Below are positions 53,617 through 63,431 of a stretch of DNA of 64,000 nucleotides, piece by piece (within the stretch, counting starts at the first letter, position 1; each line of letters begins with the position of its first letter). This DNA is from [Leptolyngbya] sp. JSC-1. GTDB lineage: Bacteria; Cyanobacteriota; Cyanobacteriia; Elainellales; Elainellaceae. Position numbers and translations under genes: made by a program. The stretch lies in contig KL662191.1 of assembly GCA_000733415.1 (NCBI GenBank), positions 4,886,140 to 4,950,139 of the forward strand. Direction: 5' to 3'. Under the pieces are notes generated by a model that was not told the DNA's origin, ran no database searches, and saw only the letters and a program-made list of their open reading frames with translations.

Positions 53617-53712
53617 TTGGCAACCCTTGCAGCAGAGTTTTGTAGCTAGGAGAGCAAGCTGCTGTTTCCCCAACTGATTCCCCAACCGAGAAAAGCAGAT
53701 CATAATGGAAAC

Positions 53713-54516
53713 ATGCAGAAATTGGTTCTCAATCACAAAGATACCGTTGCAGGTCGGGCTATATTTTTGGGGGAACGCCTAGAACTAAAAGCGTTAGAAA
53801 AAACCGACTATTTGGCGACATTGCCACTTGCTGTGTCGGCGGGCGAACAAGGATGCGTCGTGCTGTTTCGCTATGGAGCAGTAGTATTGTATGGCTTAAG
53901 TCCGGTGGAAGAAGCCTCGTTCTTGACCTATCTCAAGCCCCTTGTTGTTGAACCGTTTGCCTCACCCGAAACCGAAGAAGTGGTGCTGAAGCTAGACAAT
54001 AGCGGCGGCGGTGGGCGGGTGGAAAATGGCACAATTTGGCTTCAGAGCTTTAGCATTGAATGCTTACAGATTGTGGCCGATGTGCTAGCCAAAAGCGTAG
54101 TGTTAGCCCACTATGAAGTGGGAACGGGCAAAATTTTCGACCAAATTGAACCATTCGCAGAAAGCTTGCAGCGCACTACGAAAGACGAACGCTGGGGCAA
54201 GGAACTGCTGCGGCAGTTGGGTCGCACCCTCTCGATTCAGCACAAAATTGTGGGCCGGGTAGAAATTATCGACAAACCCGATTTGCTGTGGGACGCGCCT
54301 GATTTAGAGCGGATCTATATCCGGCTGGAAAATGAATATGAAATTCGAGAGCGCCATTTAGCCTTGGAGCGTAAATTGGGCCTAATTTCAACGACGGCGG
54401 AAACCGTGTTAGACCTCCTGCAACACAACACCGGCCTGCGAGTCGAGTGGTATGTGGTGATTCTGATTGTGGTGGAAATTCTGCTTTCTTTCTACGATGT
54501 ATTTCTGCAAACCTAG
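53713..54516 (+). CDS. RMD1/DUF155 family protein
   Basis: 267 aa. The middle section FSIECLQIVADVLAKSVVLA and HYEVGTGKIFDQIEPFAESL, then RIYIRLENEYEIRERHLALE RKL-type helices, is the DUF155 (RMD1) signature. One C-terminal membrane helix (WYVVILIVVEILLSFYDVFL) anchors it. Eukaryotic relatives (Rmd1, Rmd8, RMND1) are linked to mitochondrial translation or meiosis; the bacterial role is unknown. Start ATG 53713 with GGAAAC upstream. An exact 12-bp direct repeat GCAGGTTATGAA (54516-54539) begins on its stop codon. Confidence 0.9.
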   Translation: MQKLVLNHKDTVAGRAIFLGERLELKALEKTDYLATLPLAVSAGEQGCVVLFRYGAVVLYGLSPVEEASFLTYLKPLVVEPFASPETEEVVLKLDNSGGGGRVENGTIWLQSFSIECLQIVADVLAKSVVLAHYEVGTGKIFDQIEPFAESLQRTTKDERWGKELLRQLGRTLSIQHKIVGRVEIIDKPDLLWDAPDLERIYIRLENEYEIRERHLALERKLGLISTTAETVLDLLQHNTGLRVEWYVVILIVVEILLSFYDVFLQT

Positions 54517-54556
54517 CAGGTTATGAAGCAGGTTATGAACTGGTTGATGCATTGAA

Positions 54557-55030
54557 TTATTTATCTAGCCAATTCGCCTCTAGTTTCTTGACGGCCCACA
54601 AAATCACAACCGTGACTGTGGCCGCCACCAAGCTCATGAACCAGAGGCCGCATCCGGCGGCTGTACCTAGTGCGGCTGAGACCCAGATAGCAGAGGCGGA
54701 GGTTAATCCCTGGATTCGTACCATTTCTGAGCGGTCACGAGAAACCGCAAAAATCTCGCCAGCTCCTAAAAAGCCGATGCCAGCCAGCAAACCTTGCATA
54801 ATGCGGCTAACGGTATTGGGTTCAGCCTGCACAATTCCAGTTTGAATACCAGTAAGAACAAATAGAGCGGCTCCTAAACTAACCAGCATATGGGTGCGTA
54901 ACCCCGCCGGTTTGCGATCCAGCTCCCGTTCAAACCCAATCATGCCGCCGACTAAGAGAGCCAGCCCCAGCCGCAGCAGCACCCCCACCCAGTCAGTCGG
55001 ATTAAGCAACTCAAGGCCAGTGTTGAACAT
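54557..55030 (-). CDS. MgtC/SapB family membrane protein
   Basis: 157 aa, four to five membrane helices. The N-terminal RLGLALLVGGMIGFERELDR KPAG-type loop, RTHMLVSLGAALF and GIGFLGAGEI are the MgtC/SapB signature. No C-terminal ACT-like domain. MgtC proteins act in low-Mg2+ adaptation and ATP/phosphate homeostasis. It starts 5 bp after the DUF3288 gene stop on the same strand, so the two are co-transcribed. Confidence 0.92.
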   Translation of the reverse strand: MFNTGLELLNPTDWVGVLLRLGLALLVGGMIGFERELDRKPAGLRTHMLVSLGAALFVLTGIQTGIVQAEPNTVSRIMQGLLAGIGFLGAGEIFAVSRDRSEMVRIQGLTSASAIWVSAALGTAAGCGLWFMSLVAATVTVVILWAVKKLEANWLDK

Positions 55031-55035
55031 AGAAA

Positions 55036-55335
55036 CTAACTCCAGTCTTCGCGTTGACTACCCCGTCCGCGATACACCTGAGCCGTTTGGTGAATTTGGC
55101 GGGTCTTCTCAAATAGAGTTGCTTCGGTGAGCTGCCACTGGCTCAGTACTTTATCGAGATCGGCCTGAATATCGCGGGCACCAGGAAAGTTTTGGTAGCG
55201 GATGCGGAGCCGCGCCAATTCCGCTAGGTTGTAGTCTGTGGGCTGACTGTCTAGCAGCGTATTTACGATCTGACGGTCGTTACTCCACTGGGGGTGCTGT
55301 TGGTCTTTGTTGCGAGAGCCTGAACTAGGAGCCAT
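55036..55335 (-). CDS. DUF3288 family protein
   Basis: 99 aa. DQQHPQWSNDRQIVNTLL and PTDYNLAELARLRIRYQNFP, then GARDIQADLDKVLSQWQLTE match DUF3288, a small helical cyanobacterial protein of unknown function. It directly precedes the MgtC gene (5-bp gap). Confidence 0.9.
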   Translation of the reverse strand: MAPSSGSRNKDQQHPQWSNDRQIVNTLLDSQPTDYNLAELARLRIRYQNFPGARDIQADLDKVLSQWQLTEATLFEKTRQIHQTAQVYRGRGSQREDWS

Positions 55336-55421
55336 AGCGAGGGTTCAATGATGCTTCGGTGAAAAATGCGTCATCCCATCCTATCGGGAATTTGGTTTTG
55401 TGGAAGTTAATTTTGGAGGAG

Positions 55422-55949
55422 CTAGACGATTGGCTTCACCATCCAGACTGATTGGGGCCGATAGCCGAGTTTTTCGTAGAGTTGTAGAGCCGGTTGATTG
55501 TGCTGAAACACCTGTAGCCCAATTTGCTGATCGCCTCTGGCTTTGGCCCAAGCTTCGGCATGGTGCATCAAGGCGGAACCAACGCCCCGACGGCGATAGG
55601 CTGGAGCAACGTAAAGTAGAAAAACATGCGAGTAGCGATGCCCCGTTACCTGGTCAACCGCAACACCCAGCCAGAGGCAGCCAATCAGAGCGGCAGAATT
55701 AGATCGCTGTCTGGTTTCAGAGGAGCTTAATTGGTTCAGGTGGGTAGGAGCAGGAGATGGTTCTGCTGGTGCTACTTCAGCCCACCATAGGGGGGTTTCA
55801 CTGGAAAAATACTGGTCTACGGTTTGGGCCAGGTGTGCAAAGGTTTCACCCGGATAGAGTTCCTCATAGGTTCGCTGCATGAACTTTACGAGTAAGGCTC
55901 GATCCAGGCTGGTGCCACGATGCAATGTATAGCCTAATTGAGCATCCAC
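55422..55949 (-). CDS. GNAT family N-acetyltransferase
   Basis: 175 aa. The acetyl-CoA pyrophosphate loop is YVAPAYRRRGVGSALMHHAE (R-R-x-G-V/I-G), followed by the C-terminal NQPALQLYEKLGYRPQSVWM. Both are typical GNAT motifs. The region ~60-90 (PAEPSPAPTHLNQLSSSETR) is a low-complexity insertion not usual in the fold. The start at 55949 is GTG with no strong RBS. Acceptor unknown. Confidence 0.9.
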   Translation of the reverse strand: MDAQLGYTLHRGTSLDRALLVKFMQRTYEELYPGETFAHLAQTVDQYFSSETPLWWAEVAPAEPSPAPTHLNQLSSSETRQRSNSAALIGCLWLGVAVDQVTGHRYSHVFLLYVAPAYRRRGVGSALMHHAEAWAKARGDQQIGLQVFQHNQPALQLYEKLGYRPQSVWMVKPIV

Positions 55950-56008
55950 TGCTGATACGACTGATTCAGCTAAGCATTTAGTAAATTCAGCTAAACGGCA
56001 AAATTTAG

Positions 56009-56251
56009 CTAAAACGCATCCAGCTCGACATCGAGTGGCAGTCCCTTTACCAGCACCTCCAAGCTCGACGGCACTTCAGCGACGGGAAGCGAGGCGGCTT
56101 CAGATAGCTCGGCTGGCTGCTCTAGCTCGGAAATGGGGGCGGGGGCAGCCATGTCGCTGGGTAGGAAAATTCTGGCTCCAACAGCCACCAAAGCTACCAG
56201 AAACACCAGCACAATCAGGAGAGGCGCAATATATTGACGAAAAAATGCCAT
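56009..56251 (-). CDS. small single-pass membrane protein
   Basis: 80 aa. One N-terminal membrane helix (IAPLLIVLVFLVALVAVGAR), then an acidic Pro/Ala/Glu tail ending LVKGLPLDVELDAF. Not recognised. It lies 231 bp downstream of the sodium:solute symporter on the same strand; a CTGGAA/TTCCAG mini-hairpin (56309-56326) lies in that gap. Confidence 0.6.
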   Translation of the reverse strand: MAFFRQYIAPLLIVLVFLVALVAVGARIFLPSDMAAPAPISELEQPAELSEAASLPVAEVPSSLEVLVKGLPLDVELDAF

Positions 56252-56482
56252 AGCCAGGAATTGATTAAATTTTCAAAGGAGCTGATTTAGATATAGCAAC
56301 CCAGAAGGGCTGGAACCATCCTTCCAGAGAGCGGGTTCCTCGACTTGAAGGTAAGCCGATCCACACTCGCTAGCCCTTACTTATATCCCGTTAGGATTTG
56401 ATTGAATTCAAGATATGTAAAGCTCTGTTTTCTATCCTACACTGCCTTAGAGCATCGGCATAGGGGTGATCCAATAGGGTTT

Positions 56483-58285
56483 TCAATAGGGAGGATCGTC
56501 GTTGTTCCCCAGTCCCAGGCGAGCCATTGGCGGAACTTGGAAGCGGCTGAGCCGACGCAACCATAGACCCGCCAACACTGCAATAATCAAAGCGAGCCAA
56601 CCCAACGTGGGCTGCAGCAAAAGAAAGCCACCTGTGGCAAACATGACACCAAACAGCAGCAAACAGGCCGCCACCACCTTCAGTAGCGCTAACCCCAAGT
56701 TTTGAGCCGGAGGTAGCCCCGTGCGCAATTGCTGCCGCTGCCAGCCCGGCCCACCCGGACGAATTTTGCTGTAGAAGGCGTCGAGCGTCGCGTCTGATTC
56801 GGGCGGCGTCGCAAACATCACGGAGAGCCAGATCGCCGCCGTCAATAAAGAAGTCACGATTAACCGCCAGCCAAAATCTTCGATTCGCAGCAGCGGCACT
56901 ACGCTAGTAAACAGGCCAATCAAAAATCCCGCCAGCATCGCCGCCAGTTCCGCCGCCGCATTGATCCGCCACCAAAACCAGCGCAAAATCAGCACCAATC
57001 CGGGACCAGTGCCAATCGCAATCACGAGGCGAAACACGGTGGTAATGTCTTGCGAATAAAAAGCCGCCACTGCTCCCAGGGCCGTCACCAGCACCGAGGC
57101 GATGCGTCCAGCGTTGACCAGTTGGGCTTGGCTAGCGCTGGGATTGATGAAACGTCCATACAGATCGTTGGTGAGATAGGACGCGCCCCAGTTGATCAGC
57201 GTCGATACTGTACTCATAAAAGCAGCCAGCAGTGATGCCACGACCAAGCCGAGCAACACGGGCGGCAGAAAGTCGAGCATCAGACGTGGATAGCCCAGTT
57301 CCCGGTCCTCTAAATTCGGGTAGAGCGCTACCGCCGCTAGGGCCACCACTATCCAGGGCCAAGTCCGAATCACGTAGTTCAGAATATTGAAAAACCAGGC
57401 TGCACGTTCGGCTTCCCGTTCATCTTTGGCCGCGGCCAGTCGCTGAATAAATTCACCTCCGCCATCGCTGCGCCGAAATGACCACCACTGGACGAGCATA
57501 TAGGTCGAGAAAGTGCTGGCAGTAATCCCAGCGGCATCGCTCCATTTGAAGCTGAATCCGGAAAAGGTCAGCGGCACAAACGCGAGTAGATCGGTAGAAG
57601 TCGCCTGCTGAGCCTGCTGGAGCAGGTTAGCCATGCCGCCCATTTCGTTAAGCGCAGCCACCGCCACAATCACTGCACCAATCAGCGCTAAAAAGAACTG
57701 AAAAAAGTCGGTAATGACCACGCCCCATAATCCGGAGAAGCCAGAGTAGATCAACACAAACACGCTGATTCCAATCACGCTCCACAGCTTCAGGTTGTCA
57801 GTAGCTGGGATGCCCAAACTTGGCCAGATTTGCAGCGCGTCAATCACTTTCACCATTGCCAACATGGCATAGCCGATGCCAATGCAGTTGATCGGGACAG
57901 CAAACAAAAACGCTTTGGTCGCCCGTAAAATTGCCGCCATGCGTCCGCCGTAGCGCAGTTCGATTAATTCTGCATCGGTGACAATTTCTGAGCGTCGCCA
58001 TAGCCGCGCGAATACATAGATCATGACGATATGGGCTACGCCAAAGCTCCACCACTCCCAGTTGCCCGCGATACCGCGATTGCCGACGATTCCAGCCACA
58101 TAAAGCGGTGTATCGATCGAAAACGTAGTGGCGGCCATACTGGTTCCCGCCAGCCACCAGGGTAGCGCCCGACCTGAGACAAAAAAATCCACCATGCTGC
58201 CAGAGGCTTTGCGGGTCAGATACAACCCCAGCGCCATGCTCAACACCAGATACAGCAGCACAATCAGCCAGTCAATCCATTGCAT
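56483..58285 (-). CDS. sodium:solute symporter family protein
   Basis: 600 aa with about 13-15 membrane helices. The N-terminal FFVSGRALPWWLAGTSMAAT, ITDFFQFFLALIGAVIVAVA and AFMSTVSTLINWGASYLTND segments are SSSF hallmarks (LeuT-fold Na+-coupled cotransporter). The C-terminal region has additional helices and a soluble loop (DATLDAFYSKIRPGGPGW), as in a subgroup found with sugars and organic acids. Divergent from TRAP genes, sharing a ~217-bp control region, which suggests related substrates. Substrate unknown. Confidence 0.9.
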   Translation of the reverse strand: MQWIDWLIVLLYLVLSMALGLYLTRKASGSMVDFFVSGRALPWWLAGTSMAATTFSIDTPLYVAGIVGNRGIAGNWEWWSFGVAHIVMIYVFARLWRRSEIVTDAELIELRYGGRMAAILRATKAFLFAVPINCIGIGYAMLAMVKVIDALQIWPSLGIPATDNLKLWSVIGISVFVLIYSGFSGLWGVVITDFFQFFLALIGAVIVAVAALNEMGGMANLLQQAQQATSTDLLAFVPLTFSGFSFKWSDAAGITASTFSTYMLVQWWSFRRSDGGGEFIQRLAAAKDEREAERAAWFFNILNYVIRTWPWIVVALAAVALYPNLEDRELGYPRLMLDFLPPVLLGLVVASLLAAFMSTVSTLINWGASYLTNDLYGRFINPSASQAQLVNAGRIASVLVTALGAVAAFYSQDITTVFRLVIAIGTGPGLVLILRWFWWRINAAAELAAMLAGFLIGLFTSVVPLLRIEDFGWRLIVTSLLTAAIWLSVMFATPPESDATLDAFYSKIRPGGPGWQRQQLRTGLPPAQNLGLALLKVVAACLLLFGVMFATGGFLLLQPTLGWLALIIAVLAGLWLRRLSRFQVPPMARLGLGNNDDPPY

Positions 58286-58502
58286 AGAGTTGCTTCATTC
58301 CAGGATTCAGCTATCTTCGCACGAAGGGGGAGCAGCATAGAGCAGAGGAGATCAAGCAGTAAGCAGCTAGTTCCAAGCGTTAAATTTCATTGGCGTGCCG
58401 CTAGAAATTTCAGGATAAGTTTCAAGGCCAGCTTGCTTTCAATCAGAATGGAATTTGGTATCATCAAGTCCGCTGTTGCTTGGGACGCTATTTTTGCCGC
58501 CA

Positions 58503-59114
58503 ATGCTTAAACCCTCTCAGATTCGTGCCTTGTTTAAGATATCTCAGGCGATTGATTCGGTGACAGAAAAACTGGGTCGGCTCTGTGACTGGATTGTGAT
58601 TTTGCTGGTTGCGGTGGGTTTCTATAATGTGGCCGCACGTTATATCGGGCGCTTTATTGGCATGAAATTATCCTCTAATGCCCTGATCGAGCTGCAATGG
58701 TATCTATTTTCTTTACTATTTTTTCTGGGGTTTGCCTACATTCTCAAACATGGAGCTAATGTCCGAGTTGATTTTCTTTACGCTAACTGGAGTGAACGGC
58801 GACGAGCGCTAATCGATCTAATTGGCACTGTATTATTTTTAATTCCCTTTTGCATCATCGGCATTTGGGTCACCTTCAATCCAGTGATGCAATCCTGGGG
58901 CCGGCTGCCTGATGGCTCTTGGGGGCAGTGGGAAATGTCATCCGATGCCGATGGCTTACCGCGTGCGCCGATTAAAACCATGATTATCGTGGCGTTTGTG
59001 CTGCTACTGCTGCAAGCAATTTCCCAAACTATCAAATATCTGGCCGTTGTGCTGGGGTATAGAGATGTGGCGCGATCGTTGGCGTCGGAGACTGAACAAA
59101 TTCCGTTTGAGTAA
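58503..59114 (+). CDS. dctQ: TRAP transporter small permease (DctQ)
   Basis: About 203 aa from ATG 58503 (MLKPSQIRALFK); an in-frame start at 58455 adds a non-family stretch. Four membrane helices with the family pattern LIELQWYLFSLLFFLGFAYI and LKHGANVRVDFLYANWSER. It partners the large permease DctM in a Na+-driven, binding-protein-dependent uptake system for organic acids or similar solutes. The stop is in an 8-bp repeat (GTAAATGA). The dctP binding-protein gene is not in this window. Confidence 0.9.
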   Translation: MLKPSQIRALFKISQAIDSVTEKLGRLCDWIVILLVAVGFYNVAARYIGRFIGMKLSSNALIELQWYLFSLLFFLGFAYILKHGANVRVDFLYANWSERRRALIDLIGTVLFLIPFCIIGIWVTFNPVMQSWGRLPDGSWGQWEMSSDADGLPRAPIKTMIIVAFVLLLLQAISQTIKYLAVVLGYRDVARSLASETEQIPFE

Positions 59115-59186
59115 ATGAGTAAATGAGTAGATGGGTTACAGTAAAGCACGTTAGTTGATATAGAAACGAATTTATTAATTAAAGCT

Positions 59187-60524
59187 ATGGGATACGAGTG
59201 GCTAGCGATTGCAATGTTTGTCGGCTTCTTCCTCATTTTGATGAGTGGCTATCCGGTAGCATTTTCCTTTGCTGGAACGGCGATTGTGTTTGGCGGAATT
59301 GGGTTAGTAGTTGGGGCGTTTGATCTGAATCGATTGCTGCTACTGCCCAACGTTTGGTTTGGCACCATGTCCAACTTTACGCTGCTAGCGATTCCGTTTT
59401 TCGTGTTTTTAGGAGCTGTATTTGAGAAATCGGGGCTGGCCGAAGAACTGCTGGAGACTATTGGCATCCTAATGGGACCGCTGCGGGGCGGCATGGCCTT
59501 GGCGGTGGTGGTGGTCGGGACGCTGTTGGCAGCAACTACAGGCGTCGTGGCGGCAACGGTGATCATGATGGGTATGCTGTCTCTGCCGGTGATGTTGCGC
59601 TATGGCTATGACAAACGGCTGGCGACGGGAATTATTGTCGCGGCAGGCACCCTGGCCCAATTGATTCCGCCTAGCTTAGTCCTGGTTGTCTTGAGCGATC
59701 AAATTGGTGTATCGGTTGGCGATCTGTTTTTGGGAGCGCTGATTCCTGGTCTGATGCTGGCAGGGTCTTATGCGCTGTATGTGTTAGTGGTGGCTTTACT
59801 CAAACCTGAGACAGCTCCAGCATTGCCCCTAGAAGTACGGCGAATGGACGGCAAAGTGTTGGCCGCTAAGGTTGTAAAGGCGGTTTTGCCGCCCTTGCTG
59901 CTGATTTTTGCAGTGCTGGGCAGCATTTTCTTTGGCATTGCCACACCAACCGAGGCTGGAGCCGTGGGAGCCGTGGGAGCTTGTGTGTTGGCAGCTTTGA
60001 ATCGGCGGTTGAACTGGAATTTGCTCCGCGATTCGGCTCACGCGACGGCTACGGTTACGTCTCTAGTCGTGATAATTCTATTTTGTTCTGCTTTCTTTAG
60101 TATTGTATTTGATGGACTGGGCGGTAAGACGCTGATTACTAACCTGCTGCTGAGTCTACCAGGCGGCTACATCACCTTTATGATCGTCAGCAACATCGCT
60201 ATTTTTTTGCTGGGTGTATTTCTAGAATTCGTCGAGATTTGCTTTATTGCCATGCCGCTGTTTGTGCCTGCGGCTCAGCAATTAGGGATTGATATGGTAT
60301 GGTTTGGTGTAATCATGGCAATTAATTTGCAAACTGCGTTCATTTCACCACCCGTTGGGTTTTCTCTTTTCTATCTACAAAGCGTTGCTCCTAAAGAAAT
60401 TAAAACCATCGAAATCCATAAAAGCGCAATTCCCTTTATGATTTTGCAGATAATTGTCTTGATTATTGTGATTTCCTTCCCACAAACGGTGCGTTGGCTA
60501 GTTGATCTCTCGTCTCAGTCCTGA
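59187..60524 (+). CDS. dctM: TRAP transporter large permease (DctM)
   Basis: 445 aa, about 12-13 membrane helices. AIPFFVFLGAVFEKSGLAEE, TTGVVAATVIMMGMLSLPVM, GTLAQLIPPSLVLVVLSDQI and ATPTEAGAVGAVGA are DctM signatures. It is the transport core of the TRAP system, co-directional with dctQ (72-bp gap). In Synechocystis a homologous TRAP system takes up glutamate; a similar role is possible but not shown. Confidence 0.92.
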   Translation: MGYEWLAIAMFVGFFLILMSGYPVAFSFAGTAIVFGGIGLVVGAFDLNRLLLLPNVWFGTMSNFTLLAIPFFVFLGAVFEKSGLAEELLETIGILMGPLRGGMALAVVVVGTLLAATTGVVAATVIMMGMLSLPVMLRYGYDKRLATGIIVAAGTLAQLIPPSLVLVVLSDQIGVSVGDLFLGALIPGLMLAGSYALYVLVVALLKPETAPALPLEVRRMDGKVLAAKVVKAVLPPLLLIFAVLGSIFFGIATPTEAGAVGAVGACVLAALNRRLNWNLLRDSAHATATVTSLVVIILFCSAFFSIVFDGLGGKTLITNLLLSLPGGYITFMIVSNIAIFLLGVFLEFVEICFIAMPLFVPAAQQLGIDMVWFGVIMAINLQTAFISPPVGFSLFYLQSVAPKEIKTIEIHKSAIPFMILQIIVLIIVISFPQTVRWLVDLSSQS

Positions 60525-60620
60525 TTGTGTGTCTTTCGCTTACCGCAACTGAGACTGAACCAGCATCCAACCAGCTTGAACCAATCGCCGCAAAACGTTT
60601 CCTACTTAACAAAAAGAGAA

Positions 60621-60653
60621 GGAAAAATGTATTCTATGATACTGATTTTTTCC
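60621..60653 (+). terminator. terminator-like hairpin after dctM
   Basis: GGAAAAA (60621-60627) pairs with TTTTTTCC (60646-60653) and an inner GTAT (60629-60632) pairs with ATAC (60639-60642). It lies 97 bp after dctM, with a T-rich right arm. The remaining gap to 60998 shows no gene; a small dyad TTGTTCA/TGAACAA is at 60788-60803. Confidence 0.5.
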
Positions 60654-60998
60654 TCTTGATTAAAACTATGCTTTTTCTTCATAGAAGATTCAGCTAAATC
60701 TATCGTTACCATGCGGGCGAAGCACCTAACACCTAGTAAAGATGGGGTAGAAGCTAAATGAACTTGTAGCAGCGTTCAGGGTGTGGTTTGTTCAACTGAA
60801 CAACAAGCAGTGCTGCGTTCATTTAAAGGCTTATACAACTCAATGGCTGGGTGCAGGTGGAGCCAAAGCCCCTCAGCCTGGAAGCAGAAAGAATCCAAGC
60901 AGAAACAAGTTTTTGCGGTGAAAAAGCGTGATCGCATTATTGCGGTCAGGGTGTAGCCTGCCGAATTCTCTGTTGTACTTTCCTAGGAACTTTAGATT

Positions 60999-63017
60999 AT
61001 GGCATTTCAACCGATTGGACCTGCCTTTCCCGTCGATGCGGCTAGTACTGGCACATTTTCTGACACCCCTTCTAATGTGGCAATCGCAGCAAATGGTGAT
61101 TTTGTTGTGGTTTGGGAAGGAGAATTAGATTCACAAAAAACCGTCTATGCGCGTCGTTTCAGAGCTGATGGGACCCCAAAAGACACAGGCGATATTCTGG
61201 TCAAACAAGGAGCTGAAAAGCCGACGATCGCGATTGCTGCTGACGGTAGCTATGTCGTAGCGTATGTTGAGTCGGAGCAAGTGTTCTTCCAACGATATAG
61301 CGCCGCCGGCACTGCGGTTGGCACTGCCGTAAAGGTTGGTTCTGGAACCGATCCGATTCTGACCCCTGATATTGCGTCCTTGGGTGATGGTGGTTTTGTG
61401 ATTGCAGCCCAAACAGTTGATGGTGCTGGCGCAGAGTCGATTCTATTGTTTGCCTATGACAGTACTGGCACATTGAAGAATACAGCCACTATCACTGAAG
61501 CTGCTGCTGGTGTTGTCGCTCAATTTAAGCCGTCCATTAGCGTAGCTGGCGATAAAGTTGTTGTGAGTTGGGAAGGATGGATTGGGACCGATACCCGCTT
61601 GGATAAGGAAGTCTTTTTTGCCCAATTTGATGCTAACTTGATCCAAGTCGGGGATGAGACTGTAGCTTTTGCAGATCCTCTCAAAGATCAGGTATCTCCG
61701 TCAGTGGCTGTTGGCGCTAACGGCAACTTTGTGATTGCTTGGCAAGAGGATGTCAATGGTGGCAATACAGATGTTTACTTTCGTCAATTTAATGCCACAG
61801 GAGTGGTCCAAGGTGCCCGTCAAGCAGTTGATACGGCAGCCGGATTTGAGGGAGATCCTCAAGTTTCGATGGCTTCAGATGGGCGGTTTGTAATTGCCTA
61901 TGAAAAGTTTACTGATGAAGGTCCCCAAACATTTTATCAAGCCTATTCGGCCACTGGAACTAAAGTTGGCTCAACACAGCCAGTTGTGGGTCTAAGCGGA
62001 GATGATCCAGCAGTTGCAATCAATCCAAACGGCGATCGCTTCGTGATTGCGTCGCAGAACTTCGACGGAAGTGGTGAGTCTCCCGACGCTCGCGTGTTTA
62101 GCGTGGCAACTCCTACGATTCAATTCGATAAGCCGATCTACGAAATTGGCGAAGCGGGTCCAGCCTCGACCCTGACCTTGACGCGTGCAGGGGATACTTT
62201 CGCCGGTTCCCAGGTAACAGTTACCATCACAGGCGGTACCGCCACCGCAGGAGCTGATTATAACAACACTGGATTTCCGCTGACGGTGTCGTTTGCAGCC
62301 GGTGAAACGAGCAAAACTGTTTCGTTACCCATCCTGCAAGACACATTGGTGGAAGGCACAGAAACTGTTACCTTCTCAATCACTGGCGTCACCAATGCAG
62401 CGATTGGTGCAACTGGCACCGCCACGCTAAACATTCTCGATGACGACACTAACCCGACTCCGGGCCCCAGCCCAGCCCCAGCCCCGACTCCGGCGGCCCC
62501 AGCCCCAACTCCCGGCCCTAGTCCAATCCCAACTCCAGCCCCAACCAATCCGTTTATTGGTGGTCCTGGCAATGACACTCTGATCGGCAACAGACAGGGA
62601 AATGCCATCGTGGGCAACGGGGGGAATGATAGTCTGAACGGCAGAGGCGGCAATGATCGACTCACTGGCGGACCGGGCCGCGATCGGTTCGTGTTTGATA
62701 TTGGCCGACGGTTTAACCAGAAAGCAATGGGCGTGGATGTGATCACCGATTTCACGCGCGGTGAGGATAAGATCGTGCTCGACCGTACCACATTCACTCA
62801 GCTCAAACGCAATCGATTGACGAGTGCCGATTTTGAAACAGTAAAGAATCGCCGCGAAGCCCAAACTAGCGACGCGCTGTTTACCTACATCCGTAAAACC
62901 GGCGCACTGTTCTACAACGAAAATCGTGACAATGCTGGGTTTGGCCGAGGTGGTAAGTTTGCCGACCTTACCAATGGCCTGAACCTGAGCGTGAAGGATT
63001 TTGTCGTGGTTGCTTGA
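60999..63017 (+). CDS. secreted Calx-beta / RTX calcium-binding protein with repeat propeller
   Basis: 672 aa. Residues ~1-370 hold seven repeats with a core strand FVVVW/FVIAW (DFVVVWEG, SYVVAYVE, GFVIAAQT, KVVVSWEG, NFVIAWQE, RFVIAYEK, RFVIASQN), as in a seven-bladed propeller. A Calx-beta domain (~375-485; GGTATAGADYNNTGFPLTVS) binds Ca2+. A Pro-rich linker (~488-525) leads to RTX nonapeptides (GGPGNDTLIGN, GGNDSLNGRGGNDRLTGG, ~525-560) and a C-terminal export-type domain. No Sec signal; type I secretion is expected. Probably a surface or extracellular adhesion protein. Confidence 0.85.
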   Translation: MAFQPIGPAFPVDAASTGTFSDTPSNVAIAANGDFVVVWEGELDSQKTVYARRFRADGTPKDTGDILVKQGAEKPTIAIAADGSYVVAYVESEQVFFQRYSAAGTAVGTAVKVGSGTDPILTPDIASLGDGGFVIAAQTVDGAGAESILLFAYDSTGTLKNTATITEAAAGVVAQFKPSISVAGDKVVVSWEGWIGTDTRLDKEVFFAQFDANLIQVGDETVAFADPLKDQVSPSVAVGANGNFVIAWQEDVNGGNTDVYFRQFNATGVVQGARQAVDTAAGFEGDPQVSMASDGRFVIAYEKFTDEGPQTFYQAYSATGTKVGSTQPVVGLSGDDPAVAINPNGDRFVIASQNFDGSGESPDARVFSVATPTIQFDKPIYEIGEAGPASTLTLTRAGDTFAGSQVTVTITGGTATAGADYNNTGFPLTVSFAAGETSKTVSLPILQDTLVEGTETVTFSITGVTNAAIGATGTATLNILDDDTNPTPGPSPAPAPTPAAPAPTPGPSPIPTPAPTNPFIGGPGNDTLIGNRQGNAIVGNGGNDSLNGRGGNDRLTGGPGRDRFVFDIGRRFNQKAMGVDVITDFTRGEDKIVLDRTTFTQLKRNRLTSADFETVKNRREAQTSDALFTYIRKTGALFYNENRDNAGFGRGGKFADLTNGLNLSVKDFVVVA

Positions 63018-63203
63018 TCGCAACCTGACTGAGCCATGCTGATGTGGCGTGGCTGAGCTAATTCCTGATGCAGATTAAAGGGCGATTGTACTCCTGATTT
63101 GGCAACGAATCGGAATCATCGCCCTGTTTCTTGTTGATCAAAAATGATTAATAACCAGCAATCTACTTGTTCAAACGTTATTCAAACGTTGTTCAAACAT
63201 CAT

Positions 63204-63431
63204 TCAAACGATTTGATCTGGATCGACTCCCAATTCTCGTAGACGTTCTGCAAGCCGTTCAGCTCGTTGCCGTTCCTGCTCAGCCTGTTGAGCAATTTCG
63301 ACATAGCTCAGGAATCGCTGGCCGTCGGGTCGGTAGATTTGCAGTTCTGGGCCTGATAGGTCAAACCGAACGCCGAGTCGCGGACTGCCCCAATTCTCGA
63401 TTGGCGATTGGCTGACCGTCACTGTCGGGAT
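63204..63431 (-). pseudogene. Uma2-family C-terminal remnant
   Basis: The text SPRLGVRFDLSGPELQIYRP, DGQRFLSYVEIAQQAEQERQ and RAERLAERLRELGVDPDQIV is the charged C-terminal end of cyanobacterial Uma2 (DUF820) endonuclease-like proteins, ~75 aa. The nuclease domain is missing; upstream lies an RTX gene whose stop overlaps the open frame. The expected ~190-aa protein is therefore truncated at its N-terminus. Confidence 0.5.
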
